From Ruminococcaceae bacterium UBA945 (lineage in GTDB: Bacteria > Bacillota > Clostridia > Oscillospirales > Acutalibacteraceae), in assembly GCA_002293315.1 (NCBI GenBank), contig DBCZ01000080.1:21248-35400 (forward strand): a DNA stretch of 14,153 nucleotides, given 5' to 3'. A program made the position numbers and the translations under genes. Of this stretch, positions 4,994-11,413 are shown piece by piece. Position 1 is the stretch's first letter. Each line of letters begins with the position of its first letter. The notes beneath the pieces are model-generated. The model saw nothing but the letters and a program-made list of their open reading frames with translations. It did no database searches and was not told the DNA's origin.

Positions 4994-5269
4994 TTATTCA
5001 CTAAAATAACAAACAATTATAAAATCCATCTGCGTTGCTTTCTTTGCGACAGTCTTGCCCGTGCTGTTTTTTATTGCCCCCGTGCGCTCGTCAAATGAAG
5101 CAATTTGCTTTCCGATTCCATTATAAGCCTTCAGCTGCCCAAAGATACCCTTTCGGATTTGCCCTACTTTGCGGTTCATGGCGTCATACACATTGATATT
5201 ACTCCCCAGCCCGCTCTTGATTTTCCCAAGCTTCTTATTGCGCCTGTCCTTGATGATTTGTTCCGCCAT
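4994..5269 (-). CDS. Small basic protein with about 20-residue internal repeats, upstream of the nuclease gene
   Basis: This 91-residue protein has repeated glycine-containing strand-turn units: NKKLGKIKSGLG-NINVYDA, NRKVGQIRKGIFGQLKAYNG, then IGKQIASFDERTG. They suggest a small all-beta repeat fold. The last ~12 residues (MDFIIVCYFSE) are hydrophobic and unlike the rest. The ATG at 5269 has AAAGGAG 9 bases upstream. It is the first gene of a two-gene operon with the Mrr-type nuclease, 20 bases downstream. I do not recognise a function; a partner, inhibitor or sensor of the nuclease is possible but is inference from context. A -10-like TATACT lies about 55 bases upstream, but a convincing -35 is missing. 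The 190 bases upstream of this gene hold a dyad GACC-GTGA-GGTC and no other gene. Confidence 0.7.
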   Translation of the reverse strand: MAEQIIKDRRNKKLGKIKSGLGSNINVYDAMNRKVGQIRKGIFGQLKAYNGIGKQIASFDERTGAIKNSTGKTVAKKATQMDFIIVCYFSE

Positions 5270-5461
5270 AATTATTGTCTCCTTTATATTATAATACCGA
5301 AGCTTGACCGTGAGGTCTTAACCACAAGTATAAACGTGCATGAGAGATAAAAAACTCCGAATTGTTAAAAACAGTCTTGCTGATTACTTACTATTATATA
5401 TTATGGTGTGTACCATTTTTCGGACAATAATCTTGCAAGAGGCTTATTACATTTTATTGCA

Positions 5462-6457
5462 TTATTGTAATGGTAGGTCAGGGAACTCGTTTGGAGCTCG
5501 CAGAAGCAAGTAATAATTGCCAGGAGATAAATCCAAGTAGGAAAGAGAACATATTCTTGTTTCCCCGAAATTCTCACCTTCAATAGTGCCGACAATATCA
5601 GTAGGGGAATTTCCGAACCTTATACCTAACATCACAGAACCTGATTCACTCCAGCCAGTTCTTGCCGAATCATATAGTGTCCATCCAATCCAATACTGCA
5701 CAGGGAGTTCTGCGGGGAAAACATCTTCATTTCTGATACCATCCCAGTATATTACCAATTCTCCCGCACTATCTTTCTTCGTATAAACCTTGGTTATTGT
5801 ACATGTTTTATCTACATCTGAACCGCTATACTCTCTCACAACAAAAGGCAAATTGTTTACAAGCGTGATATTGACATCTCCCTCTATAAGTTTTTTTGTG
5901 GATACTATTTCTTGTGTAGTATCGTTTTCCGTAGCATCTATCAAACCCTGCTCTTTTTCGTCTCTCAATAAAGCAATTTCAGCCTGTGCATCACTTAATT
6001 TTTTATAATTAGCTACCATATTTTGCGCACCTTTACTTAGTGCATCGTAGTTTTGACGAGCGGAAATAATGGCCTCAATGCGTTCGGTCATTATGGTGAA
6101 TCCGTCCAGCGCATCTATCTCTGCAACTACAGGGGCGGCTTCCTCTTTATAAGTGAGAAGTAATTCGATTTCTTTTTCAATCTTCTCAATTTCAGATTGC
6201 AGAGAATTGATTTTATCTTCCAATTCTTTAATCTTTTCGTCTTTTTCCTGAGACACAGATTTAAGAGTACTTATTTCTTCCTCTAATTCTTCTTTTTCAT
6301 CTTGAAGGGAGTTGACTTTAGAAGACAAATTATCCCGTTCACTTATTGCAGAATCACGCTCATTTACTGCTGACTGATAATCCTCTGCCGGAATTCCGCA
6401 CGCACTCAATGTGAAAAGAAGCACACATAGAAAGAATGATACAGATAACTTTTTCAT
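5462..6457 (-). CDS. Coiled-coil lipoprotein with C-terminal beta-rich domain
   Basis: This 331-residue protein starts with a lipoprotein signal peptide: a KK pair, a hydrophobic core and the lipobox LSAC with Cys20 as the acylation site. Residues about 28-110 are an unbroken heptad-rich coiled coil (many E, K, L). Residues 134-160 contain RQNYDALSKGAQNMVANY, a helical motif often seen in Firmicute surface proteins. From about 195 to the end there is a separate, probably beta-rich domain rich in W and Y (DGIRNEDVFPAE, GWTLYDSARTGW, LSPGNYYLLLRAP). The mature protein should be anchored to the outer face of the membrane with an extended stalk. The ATG at 6457 has AGGGGGA 8 bases upstream, and the promoter is a full consensus. 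Its function is unknown. Confidence 0.85.
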   Translation of the reverse strand: MKKLSVSFFLCVLLFTLSACGIPAEDYQSAVNERDSAISERDNLSSKVNSLQDEKEELEEEISTLKSVSQEKDEKIKELEDKINSLQSEIEKIEKEIELLLTYKEEAAPVVAEIDALDGFTIMTERIEAIISARQNYDALSKGAQNMVANYKKLSDAQAEIALLRDEKEQGLIDATENDTTQEIVSTKKLIEGDVNITLVNNLPFVVREYSGSDVDKTCTITKVYTKKDSAGELVIYWDGIRNEDVFPAELPVQYWIGWTLYDSARTGWSESGSVMLGIRFGNSPTDIVGTIEGENFGETRICSLSYLDLSPGNYYLLLRAPNEFPDLPLQ

Positions 6458-6487
6458 TGTAAATCCCCCTAAAACTGTGATAAGCAG

Positions 6488-6516
6488 ATTATATTAGCTT
6501 TTATGACTTCTGTCAA
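6488..6516 (-). promoter_or_regulatory. Full-consensus promoter of the lipoprotein gene
   Basis: On the minus strand TTGACA (6516-6511), a 17-base spacer and TATAAT (6493-6488) match the sigma-A consensus at all 12 positions. It lies 31 bases before the ATG and in the gap shared with the divergent XRE gene. Confidence 0.9.
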
Positions 6517-6589
6517 ACATCAAAATACTTTTTATACAAGGTTTATTCTATCTTCCACACAGCATAAAATGGTTGGAGGAGGTGGGGAT

Positions 6590-6814
6590 ATGAATAAGGA
6601 GTATCAATCAGATTATAGAGCTTTAGGCTTGAATATAGCTTACTATCGCAAGCGACAGGGGTTGACGCAGCTGCAGTTTGCTGAATTGCTCGGCATAGAC
6701 CGAAGCCATATGAGCGCAATTGAACTTGCTACTGTCGGCGTATCTCTTGATGTTGTGTTCAAAATATGTAAGCTTGTAAATATCACACCAAAGGAACTTT
6801 TTGATTTCAGATAA
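6590..6814 (+). CDS. Small XRE-family regulator (Cro-like)
   Basis: This 74-residue protein is almost entirely a helix-turn-helix domain: LNIAYYRKRQGLTQLQFAEL, a recognition helix around DRSHMSAIE, then VFKICKLVNITPKELF. The ATG at 6590 is chosen because GGAGGAGGTGG (6575-6585) lies directly upstream; the in-frame extension to 6503 lacks a ribosome-binding site. It is divergent from the coiled-coil lipoprotein gene, and both starts share a 132-bp gap, so it may control that gene (inference). A terminator follows immediately. Confidence 0.88.
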   Translation: MNKEYQSDYRALGLNIAYYRKRQGLTQLQFAELLGIDRSHMSAIELATVGVSLDVVFKICKLVNITPKELFDFR

Positions 6815-6816
6815 TG

Positions 6817-6850
6817 ACCACCGGAGTATGGCTGTTCCGGTGGTTTTATT
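6817..6850 (+). terminator. Intrinsic terminator after the small XRE gene
   Basis: ACCACCGGA (6817-6825) pairs with TCCGGTGGT (6836-6844) and is followed by TTTATT. It lies 3 bases after the stop codon. Confidence 0.88.
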
Positions 6851-6851
6851 A

Positions 6852-6860
6852 TGCTATAAT
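6852..6860 (+). promoter_or_regulatory. Extended -10 promoter of the first AraC-GyrI gene
   Basis: TGC-TATAAT is a perfect extended -10, with no good -35. It starts in the tail of the preceding terminator and predicts a start near 6867, about 57 bases before the ATG at 6924. Confidence 0.6.
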
Positions 6861-6923
6861 GTATGATAAATTAGTTCAAGACGTGAGAGAATCCTTTTGA
6901 TAAAATACAGACGGGTGATGGGA

Positions 6924-7805
6924 ATGACTGAAAAAGAGAGAATGGCGGCGAACATCAAAAAAATCGTGGACGGGAACCCTTATATCGGGATTTCGGAGCT
7001 CGAAAAGGAGCTCAATTATTCCGCGGTGCATTTGAAGCGGGTGTTCAAAGAGGTGACGGGCAAGAACCTCGGCGGATATATGCGTCTCCTGAAGCTGACG
7101 GCCGCAGCGAAGGAAATTGCCGGGAATGATGAAAATATTCTCGACATCGCGCTGACGCATAAATATGATTCGCACGAGGGCTTCACCAAAGCGTTCTCCT
7201 CGGCGTTTGGCATCTCGCCGATTGCTCACCGCAAGGGCGAAAAGCCGATTCGCTATTTCATTCCATACCCTGTAAACCCAAAAGAATTATTGGAAAAAGG
7301 AGAAAACAGCATGATTAAAAACACAGTGTGTACGGTTACGGTGGCAGACAGGCCCAAGCGCAAGCTGATTTATCTGCCCTCAAAAACGGGCAAAGATTAT
7401 TGGAGCTTCTGCCAGGAGATGGGCTGCGACTGGGAAGGGCTGCTCATGAGCGTGAAGGATAAATTCGACGCCCCCGCGTTCCTGACGCTTAACAGCAAGC
7501 TTATTCCAACAGGCTGCGACGTCGGTGCGGCGGGTGTGGAGGTGCCGCTCGAGTATGCGGGAGAGATTCCGGAGGGCTATCTCACGGTGGAGCTTCCTGA
7601 AGGTAAGCTGATGTATTTCCAGAGCGAGCCTTTTGAGGACGAGAACGATTTCGGCGAGGCCATCGGCTTGGTGTTCAGGGCATATGAGAGCTATATGCCG
7701 GAGAATTACGGATATGAGTTCGCTTTAGACCAGGCGCCGCTCTTCAATTTCGGCGCGGCGGCGGAGACAGGTGCAAAGATAGCCGTGCCTGTGAGAAAGA
7801 AATAA
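6924..7805 (+). CDS. AraC-family regulator with GyrI-like effector domain (first copy)
   Basis: This 293-residue protein has an N-terminal AraC DNA-binding domain (about 5-103) with two helix-turn-helix units: ISELEKELNYSAVHLKRVF and the family-typical ILDIALTHKYDSHEGFTKAF...GISPIAHR. The C-terminal part (about 130-290) is a GyrI-like ligand-binding domain (ends LFNFGAAAETGAKIAVPV). Such proteins usually sense small lipophilic or cationic compounds. The start at 6924 follows GGTGAT with suitable spacing; TTG 6897 and ATG 6918 are alternatives in the same frame. A strong internal AAGGAG plus ATG at 7311 (residue 130) would also make the effector domain alone. The gene has its own promoter and terminator, and it is followed by a deaminase-like gene and a second AraC-GyrI gene. 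Confidence 0.88.
   Translation: MTEKERMAANIKKIVDGNPYIGISELEKELNYSAVHLKRVFKEVTGKNLGGYMRLLKLTAAAKEIAGNDENILDIALTHKYDSHEGFTKAFSSAFGISPIAHRKGEKPIRYFIPYPVNPKELLEKGENSMIKNTVCTVTVADRPKRKLIYLPSKTGKDYWSFCQEMGCDWEGLLMSVKDKFDAPAFLTLNSKLIPTGCDVGAAGVEVPLEYAGEIPEGYLTVELPEGKLMYFQSEPFEDENDFGEAIGLVFRAYESYMPENYGYEFALDQAPLFNFGAAAETGAKIAVPVRKK
7297..7313 (+). promoter_or_regulatory. Internal ribosome-binding site and ATG within the first AraC-GyrI gene
   Basis: AAGGAG (7297-7302) is followed after 8 bases by an in-frame ATG (7311-7313) exactly where the GyrI-like domain starts. The second AraC-GyrI gene has the same arrangement with the same spacing. Confidence 0.5.
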
Positions 7806-7816
7806 GTCTGTTACCC

Positions 7817-7848
7817 AAAAGAAGGATGTCATTTGACATCCTTCTTTT
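7817..7848 (+). terminator. Intrinsic terminator after the first AraC-GyrI gene
   Basis: AAAAGAAGGATGTCA (7817-7831) is complementary to TGACATCCTTCTTTT (7834-7848), giving about 14 bp with a tight loop and a T-rich end. Confidence 0.9.
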
Positions 7849-7861
7849 CACATGATAAAGT
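7833..7861 (+). promoter_or_regulatory. Promoter of the deaminase-like gene, nested in the upstream terminator
   Basis: TTGACA (7833-7838) lies in the 3' arm of the terminator hairpin. After 17 bases comes TAAAGT (7856-7861), preceded by TGA, which makes an extended -10. The predicted start is near 7868, about 34 bases before the ATG. Confidence 0.55.
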
Positions 7862-7901
7862 ATTTTTGCACGAAATATCACAACCCAAATAGGAGAAAAA
7901 A

Positions 7902-8312
7902 ATGAATTACACATGGAAAGAGCTGTATGATATAGCCAAAGCAAGGCTGAATCCGAGAGAAATTTCGCCCTTCATTGAAGCGGGCGGCGTGGCGGCCGCG
8001 ATCCTAACAGACAAAGGAAACATATATACGGGCGTGTGCATTGACACCGCCTGCAGTCTCGGCATGTGCGCAGAGCGCAACGCCATTGCGAATATGATTA
8101 CTAACGGCGAGAGTAAAATCGTGAAGCTGGTGTGCGTCATGTCAGACGGCTCGGTCGGCTCGCCATGCGGTGCGTGCAGGGAATATCTCATGCAGCTTGA
8201 TAAAAACAGCGGCGATATGGAGATTCTCGTAAATCTGGAGGAGAACAGAGTCGTTAAGCTATGCGAGATTGTTCCCGACTGGTGGGGAACGGCGAGGTTC
8301 CAAACAAGCTGA
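7902..8312 (+). CDS. Cytidine/blasticidin-S deaminase-like zinc enzyme
   Basis: This 136-residue protein carries the zinc-deaminase motifs MCAERNA (Cys56 as zinc ligand, Glu58 as proton shuttle) and PCGACRE (Cys89, Cys92), in the arrangement of small tetrameric cytidine deaminases. The length matches that class. However, the usual substrate-binding segments (APYSxFxVGAA and the N-x-E of CNIEN) are replaced by FIEAGGVAAAI and CIDTAC. It may therefore act on a modified nucleoside such as blasticidin S rather than on free cytidine (inference). The ATG at 7902 has AGGAG 6 bases upstream. It has its own promoter and lies between two AraC-GyrI regulators, which may control it. Confidence 0.85.
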   Translation: MNYTWKELYDIAKARLNPREISPFIEAGGVAAAILTDKGNIYTGVCIDTACSLGMCAERNAIANMITNGESKIVKLVCVMSDGSVGSPCGACREYLMQLDKNSGDMEILVNLEENRVVKLCEIVPDWWGTARFQTS

Positions 8313-8410
8313 TTCTTAAATTAAGCGCAGAGAGCAGATAAAACAGTGCCGAAAAAAGTAACCGTTAAAAGCTCTGCAAAAAATAACGGGCAAACGGAAG
8401 TGTATATCCG

Positions 8411-8416
8411 TATAAT
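8411..8416 (+). promoter_or_regulatory. -10 element upstream of the second AraC-GyrI gene
   Basis: A perfect TATAAT lies 22 bases before the ATG, but no recognisable -35 precedes it. The leader would be only about 16 bases, just enough for the GGGAGGTGA ribosome-binding site. The gene could instead be read through from the deaminase-like gene, since no terminator is seen between them. Confidence 0.35.
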
Positions 8417-8438
8417 GCACTCAATGGGAGGTGAAGTA

Positions 8439-9278
8439 ATGGATTGGGTCGACAGAATGAACAAGGCGATTGATTATGTTGAGAAACATTTGAGTGTTGA
8501 TATTGACGAAGAGGAAATATGCAAAATTGCAGCCTGCTCATTTTCTTTGTTTCAGGGAGCTTTCACGCAGATAACAGGCATATCCTTGTCAGAGTACATC
8601 CGCCGCCGTAAACTTACCTGCGCCGCTTACGACTTGCAGAACACCGACGAAAAAGTCATAGACATCGCTTTTAAGTACGGTTATCAATCGTCAGACGCAT
8701 TTACCGTGGCATTTAAGCGTCTGCATGGCGTCACACCTGCCGACGCAAGGAAAAACGGCGTTAAGCTTACATTCTATTGCCGCCTGCACTTCGCCCTCAA
8801 AATTGAAGGAGTGGATAAAATGGATTACACAGTTATTGAAAGAGAGCCTTTTAGCGTTGTCGGTATAAGGCGCACAACACCCTATGGCGGAGGAACATGG
8901 GCCATAGTAAAAGGAGACGGAAGCAACGACAGAATCATGGAAATGTCAGGCCGATTTTATGATTTGGGGCTTTGCTTCGGGTTTGGTGAGGACGGCAGCA
9001 ACGACTATATGTGCGCCATAGAATATGACGGCAAAGTTCCCGAGGGATTGGATTCCTTTCGATATCCCGCCGTTACATGGCTCAAATTTGAAGCGAGAGG
9101 CACGGTAAGCGACAATACTCTTGGCGGTGTTTGGAACCGCATTCACCAAGAATTTCTTCCGCAAAGCAAGTATGCTATATCTGATCTGCCGACAATAGAA
9201 AAATATGTCGAGTGGGATGATTCGGCGGATATCTGTAACGTGGAAATCTGGCTGCCGGTTGAGTCAAAAAAGTCATAG
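8439..9278 (+). CDS. AraC-family regulator with GyrI-like effector domain (second copy)
   Basis: This 279-residue protein has an AraC DNA-binding domain at about 8-105 (IDEEEICKIAACSFSLFQGAF, then VIDIAFKYGYQSSDAFTVAFKRLHGVTPADAR). A linker leads to a GyrI-like domain from residue 128 (MDYTVIEREPFSVVGIRRTT ... ICNVEIWLPV). It is a distant paralogue of the gene at 6924, with the same domain order. The ATG at 8439 follows GGGAGGTGA with 5-base spacing; the frame upstream to 8346 lacks support. An internal GAAGGAG plus ATG at 8820 marks the start of the effector domain. The GyrI domain retains W and E residues typical of ligand pockets (GGTW, WLKFEARG, EYVEWDD-like). The target genes are unknown; the deaminase-like gene upstream is the obvious candidate. 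A 21-bp terminator follows. Confidence 0.9.
   Translation: MDWVDRMNKAIDYVEKHLSVDIDEEEICKIAACSFSLFQGAFTQITGISLSEYIRRRKLTCAAYDLQNTDEKVIDIAFKYGYQSSDAFTVAFKRLHGVTPADARKNGVKLTFYCRLHFALKIEGVDKMDYTVIEREPFSVVGIRRTTPYGGGTWAIVKGDGSNDRIMEMSGRFYDLGLCFGFGEDGSNDYMCAIEYDGKVPEGLDSFRYPAVTWLKFEARGTVSDNTLGGVWNRIHQEFLPQSKYAISDLPTIEKYVEWDDSADICNVEIWLPVESKKS
8805..8822 (+). promoter_or_regulatory. Internal ribosome-binding site and ATG within the second AraC-GyrI gene
   Basis: GAAGGAG (8805-8811) is followed after 8 bases by an in-frame ATG (8820-8822) at the first residue of the GyrI-like domain. Confidence 0.5.
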
Positions 9279-9313
9279 GAAATAAGCTTTCACCTAATTT
9301 AATTGTCTTCTTA

Positions 9314-9359
9314 AAAAAGAGTCTTAAGCTAACCAATCGGTTAGCTTAAGACTCTTTTT
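9314..9359. terminator. Strong bidirectional terminator
   Basis: A perfect 21-bp stem (9314-9334 with 9339-9359) around an AATC loop has A-run and T-run ends, so it works on both strands. It separates the convergent second AraC-GyrI gene and nifU. The stem has an inner CTTAAG palindrome. Confidence 0.95.
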
Positions 9360-9394
9360 CTTTGCAAAATAACTTAACGTTTTAAGAAGATAAT

Positions 9395-9826
9395 TTATAC
9401 CGCGCAGTGACCGTGCTCCGCCTCGGGGATTTCACCCACAATCGGCGTCGGGTCAATGCCCCTGCGTTTGTAATAGTCTGACACAGCTGATTTTATCGCC
9501 TGCTCCGCGAGGACTGAGCAATGCACCTTCACGGCCGGAAGCCCGTCGAGTGCTTCCATAACCGCCCTGTTTGTGAGTTTCAAAGCATCGTCAATGGTTT
9601 TGCCCTTTATGAGCTCGGTCGCCATGCTGCTTGTGGCAATTGCCGCGCCGCAGCCGAACGTCATAAACTTGACGTCACTGATTTTATCGCCGTCCACCTT
9701 AATATACATTCTCATAATGTCGCCGCAGGTGGGGTTGCCCACCTCACCGACGCCGTCGGGGTTCTCAATCTCGCCCACGTTCCTCGGGTTCGCGAAATGC
9801 TCCATCACTTTTTCACTGTATGCCAT
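9395..9826 (-). CDS. nifU: Iron-sulphur cluster scaffold protein, NifU/IscU family
   Basis: This 143-residue protein holds the three scaffold cysteines: C34 in NPTCGD (with the adjacent Asp36), C59 in FGCGAA and C103 in KVHCSVLA. It begins with the family start YSEKVMEHFANPRNVG. These residues assemble a transient [2Fe-2S] cluster from iron and from sulphur delivered by NifS, in the cytoplasm. The start at 9826 follows GAGGTGATT with suitable spacing; the frame extends a few codons further but without support. It is the second gene of a nifS-nifU operon, 24 bases after nifS, and is terminated by the 9314-9359 hairpin. The C-terminus (GEIPEAEHGHCAV) has an extra His and Cys often seen in clostridial members. 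Confidence 0.95.
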   Translation of the reverse strand: MAYSEKVMEHFANPRNVGEIENPDGVGEVGNPTCGDIMRMYIKVDGDKISDVKFMTFGCGAAIATSSMATELIKGKTIDDALKLTNRAVMEALDGLPAVKVHCSVLAEQAIKSAVSDYYKRRGIDPTPIVGEIPEAEHGHCAV

Positions 9827-9850
9827 AATAATCACCTCTCCAATTCAATA

Positions 9851-11071
9851 CTAATCGTATATAATATTATAGTCTTTATCTATTTTGCCGCGCTGTATCG
9901 CGTCCCACAGCGGAGACATCTTTCTTATTCTCTCAACTATTCCGGGCAGCACTCGGATAATATAATCTATATCCTCGTCGGTGGTTTCATCACTGAAGCT
10001 TAGCCTCAATGAGCCGTGGGCAACCGCGTGAGGCAGCCCGAGAGAAAGGAGCACATGCGAGGGGTCAAGCGAGCCGCTCGTACACGCCGAGCCCGATGAA
10101 GCGCTGATTCCCTCCATGTCAAGATACAGCAGGAGGCTTTCCCCCTCAACGCCCTCGAAGCAGAAGCTCGCGTTTTGAGGAACGCGCAAATCTCTGTCGC
10201 CGTTCAGGCGGCTGCGTTCAATTTTAAGAATCTCGTCAATCAGCCTGTTGTGCAGCTTCGTGAGCCTTTCGGTGTTCTTGTCAATGCCCATGCACGCGAT
10301 TTCCATTGCCTTAGCAAGCCCCACGATTCCCGCGACGTTTTCCGTGCCGCCGCGGCGGTTCCGCTCCTGTGCGCCGCCGTCAATGAAGTTCGGAAGCCTC
10401 ACGCCGTTTCGGATATAGAGCGCCCCAACTCCCTTCGGCCCGTGAAGCTTATGCGCGCTGACGGAAAGCATGTCTATATTTTGCTCTTTCACGTTTATAT
10501 GCAGCTTGCCCACGGCCTGAATCGCGTCCGTGTGAAACAGCACGCCATGCTTTTTGCAGATTGCGCCAATCTCGGAGATAGGCTGAATCGTGCCGATTTC
10601 ATTGTTGGCGTACATAATCGTAACGAGCGCGGTATCCTCTCTTATGGCCGCTTCAAGCTCTGCGGGGCGCACTATGCCGTTTTCATACACATCAAGATAA
10701 GTGACCTCAAAGCCCTCTTTCTCCAGCGCCATGCAAGCATGCAAAACAGCATGATGCTCAAACTTGCTTGTGATAATATGCCTTTTGCCGGATTTCGCCA
10801 TCATCTGCGCTGTGCATTTAACAGCCCAGTTATCACTTTCCGTTCCGCTGCCTGTGAAATATATCTCATTCTGCTGTGCGCCGAGCAGAGAAGCCACCGT
10901 CTCCCGCGCGGAATTTATCGTTTCCTGCGCTCTTGTGCCGATACTGTAAAGGCTGGAGGGATTTCCGTAGTTTTCCTTATAGCACGGGAGGATAGCCTCA
11001 AGCACCTCCGGCAAAACCGCGGTGGTGGCCGCGTTGTCGGCGTAAACAAGCCTCTTTCCGTTCGTCGTCAT
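9851..11071 (-). CDS. nifS: Cysteine desulfurase, NifS/IscS family
   Basis: This 406-residue class V PLP enzyme converts cysteine to alanine and hands sulphur to NifU. Visible features are DNAATT near the N-terminus, FEHHAV (His106 stacks on PLP), HTDAIQ (Asp182), SAHKLHGPKG (Lys208 forms the PLP Schiff base) and SSGSACTSGS (catalytic Cys330). The length and motif order fit the group I NifS/IscS type. The ATG at 11071 has AAGGGCGG just upstream. It is the first gene of an operon with nifU, with a promoter at 11119-11147. A direct repeat inside that promoter may be a regulator site; Rrf2-type IscR control is common for such operons (known for the family, not shown here). Confidence 0.97.
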   Translation of the reverse strand: MTTNGKRLVYADNAATTAVLPEVLEAILPCYKENYGNPSSLYSIGTRAQETINSARETVASLLGAQQNEIYFTGSGTESDNWAVKCTAQMMAKSGKRHIITSKFEHHAVLHACMALEKEGFEVTYLDVYENGIVRPAELEAAIREDTALVTIMYANNEIGTIQPISEIGAICKKHGVLFHTDAIQAVGKLHINVKEQNIDMLSVSAHKLHGPKGVGALYIRNGVRLPNFIDGGAQERNRRGGTENVAGIVGLAKAMEIACMGIDKNTERLTKLHNRLIDEILKIERSRLNGDRDLRVPQNASFCFEGVEGESLLLYLDMEGISASSGSACTSGSLDPSHVLLSLGLPHAVAHGSLRLSFSDETTDEDIDYIIRVLPGIVERIRKMSPLWDAIQRGKIDKDYNIIYD

Positions 11072-11118
11072 TGCCGCCCTTCTTTCATTTATGATAAAAG
11101 CTTTATTACTCTAAATAT

Positions 11119-11147
11119 AATATACACCATATTTGTCCATATTTCAA
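11119..11147 (-). promoter_or_regulatory. Promoter of nifS-nifU with a direct repeat
   Basis: On the minus strand TTGAAA (11147-11142), a 17-base spacer and TATATT (11124-11119) form the promoter. The octamer CCATATTT occurs twice on the plus strand, at 11127-11134 and 11137-11144, exactly 10 bp apart and mostly within the spacer, so a bound protein would block RNA polymerase. Confidence 0.6.
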
Positions 11148-11256
11148 GTATAGTTTAGAAACTTAACAAAAAAATATTTTGCAGTATGACTAATACCCCT
11201 AGACTAGCAGTTATAGCCTGATTTAAGACAGAATACTGCCGCCAACTCCTGTTTTC

Positions 11257-11285
11257 TTGACATTGCGCGGGAAATGGGTTATCAT
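11257..11285 (+). promoter_or_regulatory. Promoter of rnj
   Basis: TTGACA (11257-11262), a 17-base spacer and TATCAT (11280-11285) predict transcription from about 11292. The rnj leader is therefore about 120 bases long. Confidence 0.75.
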
Positions 11286-11309
11286 ATATTCGGTTAATTA
11301 TGAGCGATT

Positions 11310-11329
11310 GCGGATGAAATCCGCTTTTT
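11310..11329 (+). promoter_or_regulatory. First terminator-like hairpin in the rnj leader
   Basis: GCGGAT-GAA-ATCCGC is a 6-bp hairpin with a 3-base loop, directly followed by five T. It lies about 18 bases after the predicted transcription start. Confidence 0.5.
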
Positions 11330-11360
11330 ATAGAAATTGAATTATCTATGAATGATAAAT

Positions 11361-11384
11361 CACCGGCCAATGCCGGTGGTTTTA
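11361..11384 (+). promoter_or_regulatory. Second terminator-like hairpin in the rnj leader
   Basis: CACCGGC-CAAT-GCCGGTG is a 7-bp GC-rich hairpin followed by GTTTTA. It lies 30 bases before the start codon and 18 bases before the ribosome-binding site. Confidence 0.55.
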
Positions 11385-11413
11385 GTTGGCTGAACAAAAT
11401 TTAAGGAGGATTT

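Noticed and set aside
5280..5350. Plus-strand promoter TTGACC...TATAAA
   Set aside because: The spacing of 19 bases is poor and no plus-strand gene follows; it points into the minus-strand lipoprotein gene.
10175..11158. Long plus-strand open frame opposite nifS
   Set aside because: NifS on the other strand carries all catalytic motifs; this frame is its shadow.
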